A DNA stretch of 64,000 nt from an uncultured Paracoccaceae bacterium (GTDB lineage Bacteria > Pseudomonadota > Alphaproteobacteria > Rhodobacterales > Rhodobacteraceae): the NCBI GenBank assembly GCA_937146765.1, contig CAKZRP010000058.1, forward strand, positions 1 through 64,000. The letters run 5' to 3'. Position numbers and translations under genes: made by a program. Shown one piece after another: positions 1 through 7,848 of the stretch. Each line of letters begins with the position of its first letter. Within the stretch, counting starts at the first letter, position 1. The notes beneath the pieces are model-generated. The model ran no database searches, was not told the origin of the DNA, and was given only the letters and a program-made list of their open reading frames with translations.

Positions 1-61
1 AGGTCACATGCAGAGCAGTATCGCCGACCTCATGCCCTGGAGCTACGTCGCCAAGGTGTGA
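1..61 (+). pseudogene. IS66-like transposase, C-terminal end only
   Basis: The reading frame that enters the window at base 2 ends at a TGA at 59-61 and gives 19 residues, closing with a pattern like IADLMPWSYVAKV. IS66-family transposases (ORF C) typically finish with a stretch resembling xHPxSRIDELLPW, and the fit is good. Only the tail lies in the window, so it cannot be told whether the gene is intact. The neighbouring genes are ribosomal proteins on the opposite strand, so an insertion at this point would sit harmlessly behind the rpsI terminator. The assignment rests on a short motif and is tentative. Confidence 0.4.
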
Positions 62-78
62 TCGGAACACCGGTTACA
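1..78 (+). mobile_element. Possible right end of an IS66-family element
   Basis: After the transposase stop codon at 59-61 the sequence runs about 17 bases to ACCGGTTAC (70-78). IS66 elements usually begin with GTAA and therefore end with TTAC a short way behind ORF C. The boundary at 78 is an inference: the left end is outside the window, so neither the inverted repeat nor a target duplication can be seen. Confidence 0.22.
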
Positions 79-213
79 GCTGATCGTCTCCCCTTCACCA
101 CTTTGGCCTCACGGCCCCTATGCGCGCCTCGAAACACGCTTGTTCACGTGTCACGACAGCGCTTTGCGTTGTTGCAGACCTATCCCAAGGTTAGAGCCAC
201 ATAAGGCAAACAG

Positions 214-240
214 AAAAGGCCGCCTGAACGGCGGCCTTTT
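214..240 (-). terminator. Rho-independent terminator of rplM-rpsI
   Basis: A perfect inverted repeat has arms AAAAGGCCGCC (214-224) and GGCGGCCTTTT (230-240) around the loop TGAAC. It lies 24 bases past the rpsI stop codon. With A and T tracts on both sides it can act in both directions, and it also separates the operon from the transposase remnant. Confidence 0.85.
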
Positions 241-263
241 GCAAATTCTTCGGTTCGTAAAGC

Positions 264-746
264 TTAGCGCTTGGAGAACTGGAAGGAGCGACGGGCCTTG
301 CGGCGGCCGAACTTCTTCCGTTCCACAACGCGGCTGTCGCGGGTCAGGAAGCCGGCGGCTTTCAGAGCGCCGCGCAGGGACGGATCGTAAAGCTGCAGCG
401 CTTTGGAGATGCCGTGCTTGACCGCACCGGCCTGGCCGGAGAGGCCGCCACCGGTTACGGTTGCGTAGACGTCGAATTCGCCTTCCACACCGGCAACCTG
501 GAACGGCTGGCGCAGGATCATCTGCAGCACCGGACGTGCGAAATACACGTTCAGTTCCTTGCCGTTAACGGAGACCTTGCCAGAGCCCGGCTTGATCCAG
601 ACGCGGGCAACAGCGTCTTTACGCTTGCCGGTTGCATAGGAGCGGCCCAGCTGGTCGCGGACGGGCTCGCGGGGAGCCAGCTCGACTGCGGTTTCGACGC
701 CTGCGACAGCGCCCAGCTCTTCGAGAGTAGTGATCTGATCAGCCAT
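264..746 (-). CDS. rpsI: 30S ribosomal protein S9
   Basis: Small-subunit protein bS9/uS9, whose basic C-terminal tail reaches the P-site tRNA. The 160-residue product has the family core starting near residue 36 ([17 protein letters not shown]) and the characteristic end [17 protein letters not shown]. An acidic N-terminal extension of about 30 residues makes it longer than the 130 residues of E. coli S9; this extension is usual in alphaproteobacteria. It lies 5 bases behind rplM on the same strand, the conserved L13-S9 operon, and ends in a strong terminator at 214-240. Confidence 0.98.
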   Translation of the reverse strand: MADQITTLEELGAVAGVETAVELAPREPVRDQLGRSYATGKRKDAVARVWIKPGSGKVSVNGKELNVYFARPVLQMILRQPFQVAGVEGEFDVYATVTGGGLSGQAGAVKHGISKALQLYDPSLRGALKAAGFLTRDSRVVERKKFGRRKARRSFQFSKR

Positions 747-751
747 CGGTA

Positions 752-1210
752 TTAGCTCCGGGTGTTCTTTTTGTTCATGGATTTCACATCCAGAACTTCG
801 GGGCTCTGGGCTTCATGCGGGTGCTCGGCACTTGCATAGATGCGCAGGTTGGTCATCTGCTGACGTGCAAGACGGTTGCCCGGCAGCATGCGCTTCACGG
901 CCTGGAAGACCACGCGCTCGGGGTGTGCGCCCTCGAGGATCTGCTGCTTGGTGCGGGACTTGATGCCGCCCGGGTGGCCAGTGTGCCAGTAGAAGTGCTC
1001 TTCGCGCTTCTTGCCGGTGATCTGGACCTTGTCAGCGTTGATGACGATCACGTTGTCGCCCATATCCATGTGCGGGGTGAAGGTCGGTTTATGCTTGCCG
1101 CGCAGGCGGGTGGCAACGATCGAGGCGAGACGGCCCAGCACCACGCCCTCGGCGTCGATGATGATCCACTTCTTCTCGATGTCTGCCGGAGTAGCAGAGA
1201 AGGTTTTCAT
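752..1210 (-). CDS. rplM: 50S ribosomal protein L13
   Basis: Early-assembly large-subunit protein. The 152 residues show the family start [15 protein letters not shown], the [16 protein letters not shown] segment and the signature around [14 protein letters not shown]. Length is near the family norm of about 142-155. It is the first gene of the rplM-rpsI operon; the 172 bases upstream (1211-1382) hold no gene and a plausible promoter. Confidence 0.98.
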   Translation of the reverse strand: MKTFSATPADIEKKWIIIDAEGVVLGRLASIVATRLRGKHKPTFTPHMDMGDNVIVINADKVQITGKKREEHFYWHTGHPGGIKSRTKQQILEGAHPERVVFQAVKRMLPGNRLARQQMTNLRIYASAEHPHEAQSPEVLDVKSMNKKNTRS

Positions 1211-1276
1211 GTCAGGTCAATCCTGTTTGTCGTGACGATAGCGCCGCAAGCGACTCCATCTGAATTCGATGGACGG

Positions 1277-1305
1277 GGTTTACGGCGCTGTCACAGAACA
1301 GTCAA
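1277..1305 (-). promoter_or_regulatory. Probable promoter of rplM-rpsI
   Basis: Reading the minus strand, TTGACT (1305-1300) and TAAACC (1282-1277) are separated by 17 bases and lie 67 bases upstream of the rplM start. The -35 box is good and the -10 box weak, as often seen in alphaproteobacterial housekeeping promoters. Prediction from sequence only. Confidence 0.4.
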
Positions 1306-1382
1306 CAAGTCACAACAAGAATTAGTAAAGCAAAAACAATGCATTACAAAATAGGTATAATAATACCCCACGAAATCACACC

Positions 1383-2798
1383 TCAAACACTGATCTGCTC
1401 GGGCGGATTGTCCAGAAGCATCCGCAAGGTCAGCATCGCCTGCTCGAACCGGGCCAGCGTCACATGGCCGTTGATGGCAATGCGCACCGCATTGGGTGCG
1501 CGTCCGTCCCGCAGGGCAAATTCGTCCGCCGAGCGCAACTGCACACCCTGCCCTTCGGCCGCACGGGTAAAGGCACCCGCCCGCCACCCCGAAGGCAACC
1601 GCAACCAAAGGAACGGCACCTGCGCGTCCCAGGTCAATTCGAAGGCTCCAAGCACATTGACGGCAATCCGCACATATTCCGCCATCTCCTCCCGCACCTT
1701 CTGCACCAGGGGTTTGCTGCGCGGGTCCGACAAAAGGATGCGCGTCACCTCCGCCAGCGGCTGCGCCAGTCCGAAGAAGCCATACTCTGCTACCCGGCGC
1801 AGGTCTGCAGACTTGCCCACCGGCGCGATGGCAAAGCCGACGCGCAAAGCCGGGGTCAGGGATTTGGAGATCGACGTGACATGCCAGGCCAGATCCGGGG
1901 CCAAGGCGCGGTAGGTCGGCGCCTTGGTCTCGCCCATCCGATAACAATCATCCTCGATGATTTGTACCCCATGACGGCGTAGCACCTCGAGAATCGCCTT
2001 GCGACGTTCGAGCGGCGTGAAGGTTCCCGTCGGATTGTGCACTTCCGGGCTGGTACAAAGCACACAAGCTCCGGAGCGCTTGATCGCCAGATCCAGAGCT
2101 TCTGGAATGATCCCATGTTCATCGATGGCCACGCCCACAACCTTGGCGCGCAGGATTTCGGCCGCGCGGCGAAAGCCGGCATAGGAGAGATCCTCCACCA
2201 GGATCGTGGGTGTACCCTCCTTCAGAATCGCCTGCATCACAGTCATCACTGCGTTCTGACCCCCATGGGTCAACACCACATCCCCTTCACCAAGCGGACC
2301 GAGCGGGGTATCGGAAATCCACTCAACCACGGCCTGCCGCACCGGCAGATAGGCGTCACGCGTGGGGTAGTTGAGCAGCGCAAGGCGATCACAATCTGCG
2401 GCTTTACGAAGGGCTTCCCGGATCAGCTTCACCTGCCCCACATCCACCAGACGCGGGCTGAACAAGCTGACGTGATTGGGGTTCGCACGTTCGATCAGAT
2501 GCAGCTGACGCGACCAGACATCATCCATCACCGCGGTTTCGCGCTCTGCCACAAAGGTGCCGCGGCCAACCTCCGCCTGCAGGATGCCTTCGTCTGTCAG
2601 GATCGTATAAGCACGCGCGACGGTGCCCGGTGTGATGCTGAGCTGATAGGCCAACTCGCGCACAGGTGGTAGTTTTGACCCTACCTGCAATGTACCATTT
2701 TCCACCGCCAGGCGTATCGTATCGGCAACGCGTTTGTATTTCGGACCCGGCCGCGTGGCGAGCGATCCGGTCAGGGTGGATGGCCAAATTGTACCCAT
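1383..2798 (-). CDS. MocR-type transcriptional regulator (GntR HTH + aminotransferase fold)
   Basis: Regulator of the MocR/PdxR group: a GntR winged helix (about residues 18-85, with PPVRELAYQLSITPGTVARAY) joined to a fold-type I aminotransferase domain that senses PLP or an amino-acid-derived ligand. The PLP-lysine region is seen as SISKSLTPALRVGF, preceded by the DDCYRMGE stretch. ATG at 2798 is chosen because GAGG stands six bases upstream; a GTG at 2810 would add four residues. At 471 residues it is of normal length. It is divergent from the DUF1127 gene at 2891, and MocR proteins commonly control the divergent neighbour. The effector and target are not evident. Confidence 0.88.
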   Translation of the reverse strand: MGTIWPSTLTGSLATRPGPKYKRVADTIRLAVENGTLQVGSKLPPVRELAYQLSITPGTVARAYTILTDEGILQAEVGRGTFVAERETAVMDDVWSRQLHLIERANPNHVSLFSPRLVDVGQVKLIREALRKAADCDRLALLNYPTRDAYLPVRQAVVEWISDTPLGPLGEGDVVLTHGGQNAVMTVMQAILKEGTPTILVEDLSYAGFRRAAEILRAKVVGVAIDEHGIIPEALDLAIKRSGACVLCTSPEVHNPTGTFTPLERRKAILEVLRRHGVQIIEDDCYRMGETKAPTYRALAPDLAWHVTSISKSLTPALRVGFAIAPVGKSADLRRVAEYGFFGLAQPLAEVTRILLSDPRSKPLVQKVREEMAEYVRIAVNVLGAFELTWDAQVPFLWLRLPSGWRAGAFTRAAEGQGVQLRSADEFALRDGRAPNAVRIAINGHVTLARFEQAMLTLRMLLDNPPEQISV

Positions 2799-2832
2799 AA
2801 CAATCCTCACTTAGACATTCCGCTCGGCGCTT

Positions 2833-2855
2833 TGTACGCAATACATGCCAGTACA
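2833..2855. promoter_or_regulatory. Candidate operator between the MocR and DUF1127 genes
   Basis: TGTAC (2833-2837) and GTACA (2851-2855) form an inverted repeat with a 13-base spacer. ATACA-like repeats at 2841 and 2870 accompany it. The position, between divergent start codons 92 bases apart, suits autoregulation by the MocR protein. No binding data; inference only. Confidence 0.3.
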
Positions 2856-2890
2856 TTCGGATTGCATCAATACAAAATGTGAGACAGACC

Positions 2891-3121
2891 ATGACACATG
2901 TAGCAGAACACTCTTCGCACCTCGCCTATCTGAACAGCCGCCCGGCCCTGCCGATGATTGCGGAAGCAGCGATCGGCTTTGCGGTTCTGGTGACAAAATG
3001 GTCTGTCCGCAAACGAACCCGTCGGCAGCTGACGCGCCTGACCCAGGACCAATTGCGTGACATCGGCCTCCGGCGCGAGGAGGCCATGCGCGAAGGAACT
3101 CTTCCGTTCTGGAGACCCTGA
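2891..3121 (+). CDS. DUF1127 family small protein
   Basis: A 76-residue protein ending in the DUF1127 signature, an Arg/Leu-rich segment RRQLTRLTQDQLRDIGL followed by RREEA. DUF1127 proteins are short, basic, very common in Rhodobacterales and Rhizobiales, and in some species are linked to phosphate or carbon metabolism and RNA handling; no biochemical activity can be assigned here. The middle (about residues 21-37) is hydrophobic. ATG 2891 is taken; a GTG at 2879 is possible. It is divergent from the MocR regulator and closed by the terminator at 3161-3186. Confidence 0.85.
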   Translation: MTHVAEHSSHLAYLNSRPALPMIAEAAIGFAVLVTKWSVRKRTRRQLTRLTQDQLRDIGLRREEAMREGTLPFWRP

Positions 3122-3160
3122 TCCTTCCCCGAGGCGATCAAGGACCAGAACCAACTGGCA

Positions 3161-3186
3161 GGCCGGGGAATTCCCCGGCCTTTTTT
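3161..3186 (+). terminator. Rho-independent terminator of the DUF1127 gene
   Basis: GGCCGGGG and CCCCGGCC (3161-3168, 3173-3180) pair perfectly around AATT and are followed by six T (3181-3186). It lies 39 bases past the stop codon. Confidence 0.9.
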
Positions 3187-3219
3187 GCGCTCAATCCCTG
3201 TGTTGATACAATCCGGCGG

Positions 3220-3645
3220 TCAGCCGCGTTTGGGCGGGATGGAATAGGTCATGGTGGATCGCGCCACGGGCTCCAGCTTGCCTTCGGAGAACAGCAGCAC
3301 ATCCCCCACCGCAAGGCTGCGTCCAAGCTTCAGCAATCGTGCCTGCCCCAGCAGGTCCCGGCCATTTTCCGGCTTCCGCATGAAATCGAAAGACGCATTG
3401 GTGGTCACCGCCAACGCTTCGCGCCCCAGATGTGCCAGGACAAGGGCATAGACTGCCACATCCGCCAGCGCGAACATCGACGGGCCGGAAACAGTACCAC
3501 CCGGCCGCAGGTGCCGATCCTGCACGAGCAGCCGCATGGTCACTTCGCCAGGCCCCAGAGCGTCAACCGAAAAATCATCGCGCACCTGCGGAAAGACTTC
3601 GTTGAGATAGTCCATCAGCTCGGTCTTGTTGAAAACCAGGTTCAT
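3220..3645 (-). CDS. PaaI-like hotdog-fold thioesterase
   Basis: The 141-residue product is a hotdog-fold acyl-CoA thioesterase of the PaaI/YbgC type. The family core is seen as RPGGTVSGPSMFALADVAVYALV, the region that lines the active site and the long helix, and the NASFDFMRKP strand. ATG 3645 is preceded by GGGAGG; an upstream in-frame extension to 3762 looks non-coding. The substrate is unknown. It stands alone, convergent with the DUF1127 gene and divergent from trmFO, so context gives no pathway. Confidence 0.82.
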   Translation of the reverse strand: MNLVFNKTELMDYLNEVFPQVRDDFSVDALGPGEVTMRLLVQDRHLRPGGTVSGPSMFALADVAVYALVLAHLGREALAVTTNASFDFMRKPENGRDLLGQARLLKLGRSLAVGDVLLFSEGKLEPVARSTMTYSIPPKRG

Positions 3646-4020
3646 CACGCGCCTCCCTCTTCTCCCGGTCACTCTGCACAAGGGCGCACTTCCCTCAAGC
3701 CTCATGAGCCGGAACGCTACGGCATAACAGGGACAAGGTGAGCAACGCGGGATTTTCCTCAAATTTTCGGAAAATTCAGCCTTTGTTTACAAATGGGCTG
3801 GTATTGTTTCCACATTGAGGCTTCAGACGAAGGCAAAATCGTGGCAAGGGTGAGGCAAGCTCACGGGCTTGCTACAATTCGGGCCGCTGCTACGAACCGT
3901 CCCTCCTTCCGGATCTCTCACCCGGGCAAGACGTTCACGAAGCTGCGGCCCAAATTCTCTTTCACCTCCTCCGTCGCTGCCATATTGCGCCCTGCCTGCG
4001 CCTGCCCTATGTGGCACCTC
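3646..4020. other. Intergenic region between the thioesterase gene and trmFO
   Basis: These 375 bases separate two divergent genes. The frame of trmFO stays open here back to 3793, but the translated sequence has no family similarity and I do not call it coding. Visible structure includes an inverted repeat AATTTTC-G-GAAAATT (3762-3776) and a small hairpin GCAAGC/GCTTGC (3855-3872) followed by TACAAT (3873-3878), a possible -10 box without a convincing -35. Confidence 0.5.
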
Positions 4021-5361
4021 ATGACACAAGAGCTACATATCGTTGGCGGCGGAATGGCCGGATCCGAGGCCGCCTGGCAGGCGGCCAAAATGGGCGTGAA
4101 CGTGGTAATCCACGAGATGCGACCCAAGGTGGAAACCTTTGCCCATCAGACCGGCAACCTGGCGGAGATGGTCTGCTCCAACTCTTTCCGCTCCGACGAT
4201 GATGAGCAGAACGCTGTCGGCCTGCTGCATTGGGAAATGCGCGCCGCCCAAGGTCTGATCATGACCACCGCGGACGAGCATCGCCTGCCCGCCGGCGGCG
4301 CCCTGGCTGTGGACCGCGATCTCTTTGCCGAAAGCGTGACGGCAAAGCTGAAGGCGCTGCCCAATGTGAGTGTTTCTTATGAAGAAATCACCGAGCTGCC
4401 CTCGGAGGGTCATTGGATCTTTGCCACCGGTCCATTGACCTCGCCCGCCCTAGGGCAAGCGATCCAGCAGGAAACCGGCGCCGAGCGGCTGGCGTTTTTC
4501 GACGCCATTGCGCCGATCGTCTATGCCGAGAGCATCGACATGTCCCGCGCCTGGATGCAGTCGCGCTATGACAAGGGTGAGACCGAGGAAGAGCGCACCG
4601 CCTACCTCAACTGCCCGATGGACAAGGACCAATACGAGGCCTTTATCGACGCGCTGCTGGCCGCCGACAAGACCGAGTTCCACGAGGGCGAGACCGCCGG
4701 TTACTTCGACGGCTGCCTGCCGATCGAGGTGATGGCGGAACGCGGGCGCGAGACCCTGCGCCATGGCCCGATGAAGCCGGTTGGCCTCACCAATCCGCAT
4801 CAGCCGGATGTGAAGGCCCATGCGGTGGTTCAGTTGCGGCGCGACAATGCGCTGGGGACGCTGTTCAATATCGTCGGCTTTCAGACCAAGATGAAATACG
4901 GCGCGCAAACCGATGTTTTCCGGATGATTCCTGGCTTGGAGAACGCGAGCTTTGCGCGACTTGGCGGCATTCACCGCAATACCTTCCTCAACTCGCCGAC
5001 GCTGCTCGACCACGAGATGCGCTTGAAATCCAAGCCGCATATCCGCTTTGCTGGTCAGGTCACCGGGGTTGAGGGCTATGTGGAAAGCGCCGCGATGGGG
5101 CTTTTGGCGGGTCGTTTGGCCGCGGCCGAGATGCTGGGCAAACCCCTGCCGCAAGTGCCGCAGGACAGCGCCATGGGCGCCCTCATCCATCACATCACCG
5201 GCGGGGCCGAGGCCAAGACCTTCCAGCCGATGAACGTGAACTTTGGGCTGTTCCGCCCTCTTGAGGGGCTCAAAGGTGGGCGTCGCGGCCGCAAGGATCG
5301 CTACAAAGGCTACACGGATCGCGCCAAAGCGGCCTGGACCGAGTGGTTGCAGAACTTTTGA
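4021..5361 (+). CDS. trmFO: tRNA (uracil-54-C5)-methyltransferase, folate/FAD-dependent
   Basis: Makes 5-methyluridine at position 54 of tRNA using methylenetetrahydrofolate and FADH2, unlike the SAM-dependent TrmA. The N-terminal FAD motif [14 protein letters not shown] (residues 7-20), the Cys52 segment [10 protein letters not shown] and the second conserved cysteine in [14 protein letters not shown] mark the family. From the ATG at 4021 the protein has 446 residues, the normal length; the open frame further upstream is disregarded because the FAD motif must lie near the N-terminus. A monocistronic start is likely, since the next gene begins 36 bases downstream in a different functional class. 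Confidence 0.95.
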   Translation: MTQELHIVGGGMAGSEAAWQAAKMGVNVVIHEMRPKVETFAHQTGNLAEMVCSNSFRSDDDEQNAVGLLHWEMRAAQGLIMTTADEHRLPAGGALAVDRDLFAESVTAKLKALPNVSVSYEEITELPSEGHWIFATGPLTSPALGQAIQQETGAERLAFFDAIAPIVYAESIDMSRAWMQSRYDKGETEEERTAYLNCPMDKDQYEAFIDALLAADKTEFHEGETAGYFDGCLPIEVMAERGRETLRHGPMKPVGLTNPHQPDVKAHAVVQLRRDNALGTLFNIVGFQTKMKYGAQTDVFRMIPGLENASFARLGGIHRNTFLNSPTLLDHEMRLKSKPHIRFAGQVTGVEGYVESAAMGLLAGRLAAAEMLGKPLPQVPQDSAMGALIHHITGGAEAKTFQPMNVNFGLFRPLEGLKGGRRGRKDRYKGYTDRAKAAWTEWLQNF

Positions 5362-5397
5362 TAGACGATTTCGTTACCCCAGCGTTACACTGAGCGC

Positions 5398-6012
5398 ATG
5401 ACGGAAAAGTTTCTCGAAAAATCCTATGGGCTTGAGTCGGTCGAGGAGACCCTCGACCACTACAATCGCTGGGCGGCGAGTTATGACGCGGAAATCGCGG
5501 AGAATAACTATGCCACGCCCGGCCGGATTGCCGATGCCCTCTGGTCGGTCCTGCCCGATGTCAGCACGCCAGTGCTCGACTTTGGCTGTGGCACCGGGCT
5601 TGCCGGGATCGCCCTCCGGCGGGTGGGATACGAGATCGTCGACGGGGTGGATCCCTCGACCGAGATGCTGGGCGTGGCGCTGACCAAGGGTGCCCATCGC
5701 CATCTGGAGCAGATCGACCCCAAGGCAAAACAGCCCTTCAAACCCGGCCAATACCGCGCAATTGTCGCCTGTGGTGTGCTGGGCACTGGAGCGGCGCCGC
5801 CCAGTGCCTTTGGCACCTTGATGCACTGCCTCAAGCGCGGCGACAAACTGGCTTTTTCGCTGAATGATCATGCCCTTGCGGACCCCGCTTACATGGGCGC
5901 GATGAACGAATGGCTCGACTGTGGGGCCGCACGGCTGTTGTTTTCCGAATACGGCGATCACCTGCCCGGCCTGAACCTCAAAGCCTCCGTCTACGTGATT
6001 GAAAAAGCGTGA
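5398..6012 (+). CDS. Class I SAM-dependent methyltransferase
   Basis: A 204-residue Rossmann-fold methyltransferase. Motif I reads VLDFGCGTGLAGIAL (about residues 60-74), followed by the acidic ribose-binding end of strand 2 in DGVDPSTEML. The N-terminal part (YNRWAASYDAEIAENNYATP) resembles the ubiquinone/TPMT-like small-molecule methyltransferases. The substrate cannot be read from the sequence. Its stop overlaps the GTG start of gluQ by four bases, so the two are translationally coupled and probably share a promoter in the 36 bases behind trmFO or upstream. Confidence 0.85.
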   Translation: MTEKFLEKSYGLESVEETLDHYNRWAASYDAEIAENNYATPGRIADALWSVLPDVSTPVLDFGCGTGLAGIALRRVGYEIVDGVDPSTEMLGVALTKGAHRHLEQIDPKAKQPFKPGQYRAIVACGVLGTGAAPPSAFGTLMHCLKRGDKLAFSLNDHALADPAYMGAMNEWLDCGAARLLFSEYGDHLPGLNLKASVYVIEKA

Positions 6013-6857
6013 CTTTCACTACTCGTTTTGCACCGTCCCCGACGGGTCCTTTGCACCTTGGTCATGCCTATTCGGCGCTATTGGCTGCAGATATGGCGGC
6101 AAGGCACGGCGGGCAATTCCTCCTTCGGATTGAGGATATCGACCAGTCGCGCGCCCGCCCGGCCTGGGAAGAGCAGATCTACGAGGATCTGCACTGGCTC
6201 GGCCTCAGCTGGCCGGAGCCGGTGTTGCGCCAATCCGACCGCCTGCCGCGCTATGCCGCCGCGCTGGCGCAGCTCAGTGCCATGGGGTTGACCTATCCCT
6301 GTTGCTGCAATCGCGCGGATATCGAGGCCGCCGCCGGGGCGCCGCAAGAAGGCGTGCCGCAGTTTGGGCCTGATGGGCGCATTTATCCCGGCACTTGCCG
6401 CAACCGCGAGAAAACCAAAGCCACTGCACAAGACGTCATTCGCCTTGACATGGCCGCTGCCTTGGAACGCCTTCCGCGCCTGTCATTTATTGAGACATCT
6501 GAAGATCTTGGCGGCGAAATCTCACTCGACCCAGAGGCGCTGTTGACCGGCGTTGGCGATATCGTCCTCGTGCGCCGCAATATGGGCAGCTCCTATCATT
6601 TGTCGGCCGTTGTGGATGACGCCGATCAGGGCATCACCCATGTAGTGCGCGGCGCGGATCTGTTCTCGTCAACCCAGATCCACGTGGTGCTACAGGCGCT
6701 GTTGCAGCTGCCCACCCCGCAATATCACCACCATCCGCTGATCCGCGACGAGGCAGGAAAGCGCCTTGCCAAACGAGACGATGCCCGCGCCATTGCCAAA
6801 TACCGCGAGGACGGCGCCAGCCCAAGCGACATTCGCCGCAGGGTCGGACTGGGCTAA
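6009..6857 (+). CDS. gluQ: Glutamyl-Q tRNA(Asp) synthetase
   Basis: A paralogue of the catalytic domain of glutamyl-tRNA synthetase that activates glutamate and attaches it to queuosine 34 of tRNA-Asp. The HIGH signature appears as PSPTGPLHLGHAYSALLA and the KMSKS equivalent as KRLAKRDDARAI. The 282-residue length lacks the anticodon-binding domain of GltX, as expected. The cysteine cluster is present around CCCNRADIE. The start is GTG at 6009, forced by the GTGA overlap with the methyltransferase stop. It converges on hisI 13 bases away. Confidence 0.93.
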   Translation: MTFTTRFAPSPTGPLHLGHAYSALLAADMAARHGGQFLLRIEDIDQSRARPAWEEQIYEDLHWLGLSWPEPVLRQSDRLPRYAAALAQLSAMGLTYPCCCNRADIEAAAGAPQEGVPQFGPDGRIYPGTCRNREKTKATAQDVIRLDMAAALERLPRLSFIETSEDLGGEISLDPEALLTGVGDIVLVRRNMGSSYHLSAVVDDADQGITHVVRGADLFSSTQIHVVLQALLQLPTPQYHHHPLIRDEAGKRLAKRDDARAIAKYREDGASPSDIRRRVGLG

Positions 6858-6870
6858 TCCGTTCTACAAA

Positions 6871-7242
6871 TCAGGCGATTGGCGCCATGATCTCAACTTC
6901 TTCACCGTCGCGAATGGCGGTGTAGAAGCAGCTGCGCCGATTGGTGTGACAGGCCGGGCCCTGCTGACGGACCAGCGCCAGCAGCGCATCCCTGTCACAA
7001 TCCACCCGCAGTTCCACAAGCTCCTGCACATGGCCAGAGCTTTCGCCCTTGATCCAGAACGACTGACGCGAGCGCGACCAATAGGTGACGCGCCCAGTCT
7101 CCAGCGTCTTTGCCACGCTTTCCGCGTTCATCCAGGCCATCATCAGGATCTCCCCGCTCTCGTGATCCTGCGCGATGCAGGGGATCAACCCGGCCTCGGT
7201 ATAGGTCAGGGTTTCGGGCGCGAATTTCACCGGATCTTGCAT
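6871..7242 (-). CDS. hisI: Phosphoribosyl-AMP cyclohydrolase
   Basis: Third step of histidine synthesis: opening the purine ring of phosphoribosyl-AMP. The 123-residue protein holds the family motifs AWMNAESVAKTLETG, WSRSRQSFWIKGESSGH and the zinc/magnesium ligands in VDCDRDALL and the Cys pair near GPACHTNRRSCFY. There is no fused HisE domain. ATG 7242 is preferred because AAAGG lies eight bases upstream; an alternative ATG at 7260 would add six residues but has no good ribosome-binding site. Divergent from the Fe-S scaffold gene. Confidence 0.95.
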   Translation of the reverse strand: MQDPVKFAPETLTYTEAGLIPCIAQDHESGEILMMAWMNAESVAKTLETGRVTYWSRSRQSFWIKGESSGHVQELVELRVDCDRDALLALVRQQGPACHTNRRSCFYTAIRDGEEVEIMAPIA

Positions 7243-7332
7243 GTCAAAAACCTTTTGCATCTCGGGGGTGCGCCCCTATGTATGGGGAACACCGCGCGGG
7301 GGAAAGCCCCCCTCCACATTCGGGAAGATCTC

Positions 7333-7785
7333 ATGTCCGGCGAAACCGATCTGATCAAGCTCTATTCCACCAAGATCCTAGCGCTGGCGGCGGAGATTCC
7401 GCATCTTGGTCGTCTCGACGCGCCCGATGCCTCGGTCAAGCGGCGCTCTCCCCTCTGCGGGTCTACCGTCACCGTCGATCTCACGCTGGAGAATGGCCGG
7501 GTGGCCCGCTTTGCGCAGGATGTGAAGGCCTGTGCCCTGGGACAGGCCTCTGCAGCCGTGGTCGGTCAAGCCATCATCGGCCGCAGCGAGGCCGAGGTGG
7601 AGACCGCGCGCAACCAGCTGAAGGCAATGTTGACCGAGGGCGGTCCCGTACCGGAGGCGCCCTTTGACGGCCTTGAGGTGCTGACGCCAGCACGCGAGTT
7701 CAAGAACCGCCACGCCTCCATCATGCTGGCGCTCGAAGCCACGCTGGAAGCAATGCAGAGCGCAAAGAAGGCTAACTGCGCTTAA
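7333..7785 (+). CDS. IscU/NifU-like iron-sulfur cluster scaffold protein
   Basis: A 150-residue member of the IscU/SufU/NifU-N superfamily. The first two cluster-ligand cysteines are recognisable in SPLCGSTVTV and KACALGQAS. The third, which in IscU stands near the C-terminal helix, is not where expected: the matching stretch reads AREFKNRHASIML, with alanine. A cysteine occurs only two residues before the C-terminus. This is either an alphaproteobacterial subfamily or a non-canonical scaffold. The 5' part overlaps a longer open frame reaching back to 6766, which runs through hisI and is spurious; ATG 7333 fits the family start. Confidence 0.82.
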   Translation: MSGETDLIKLYSTKILALAAEIPHLGRLDAPDASVKRRSPLCGSTVTVDLTLENGRVARFAQDVKACALGQASAAVVGQAIIGRSEAEVETARNQLKAMLTEGGPVPEAPFDGLEVLTPAREFKNRHASIMLALEATLEAMQSAKKANCA

Positions 7786-7848
7786 CCATATTGGAAGCAT
7801 TGCCATGCTACTGCTTGTTATATTCAAGGGTATCACGGTGGCGAAGCT

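Noticed and set aside
3793..4020. In-frame 76-residue N-terminal extension of TrmFO
   Set aside because: The FAD-binding motif must stand at the N-terminus, as it does from the ATG at 4021, and the extension has no family similarity.
6766..7332. In-frame 189-residue N-terminal extension of the IscU-like protein
   Set aside because: It runs through hisI on the opposite strand; the scaffold family starts at the ATG at 7333.
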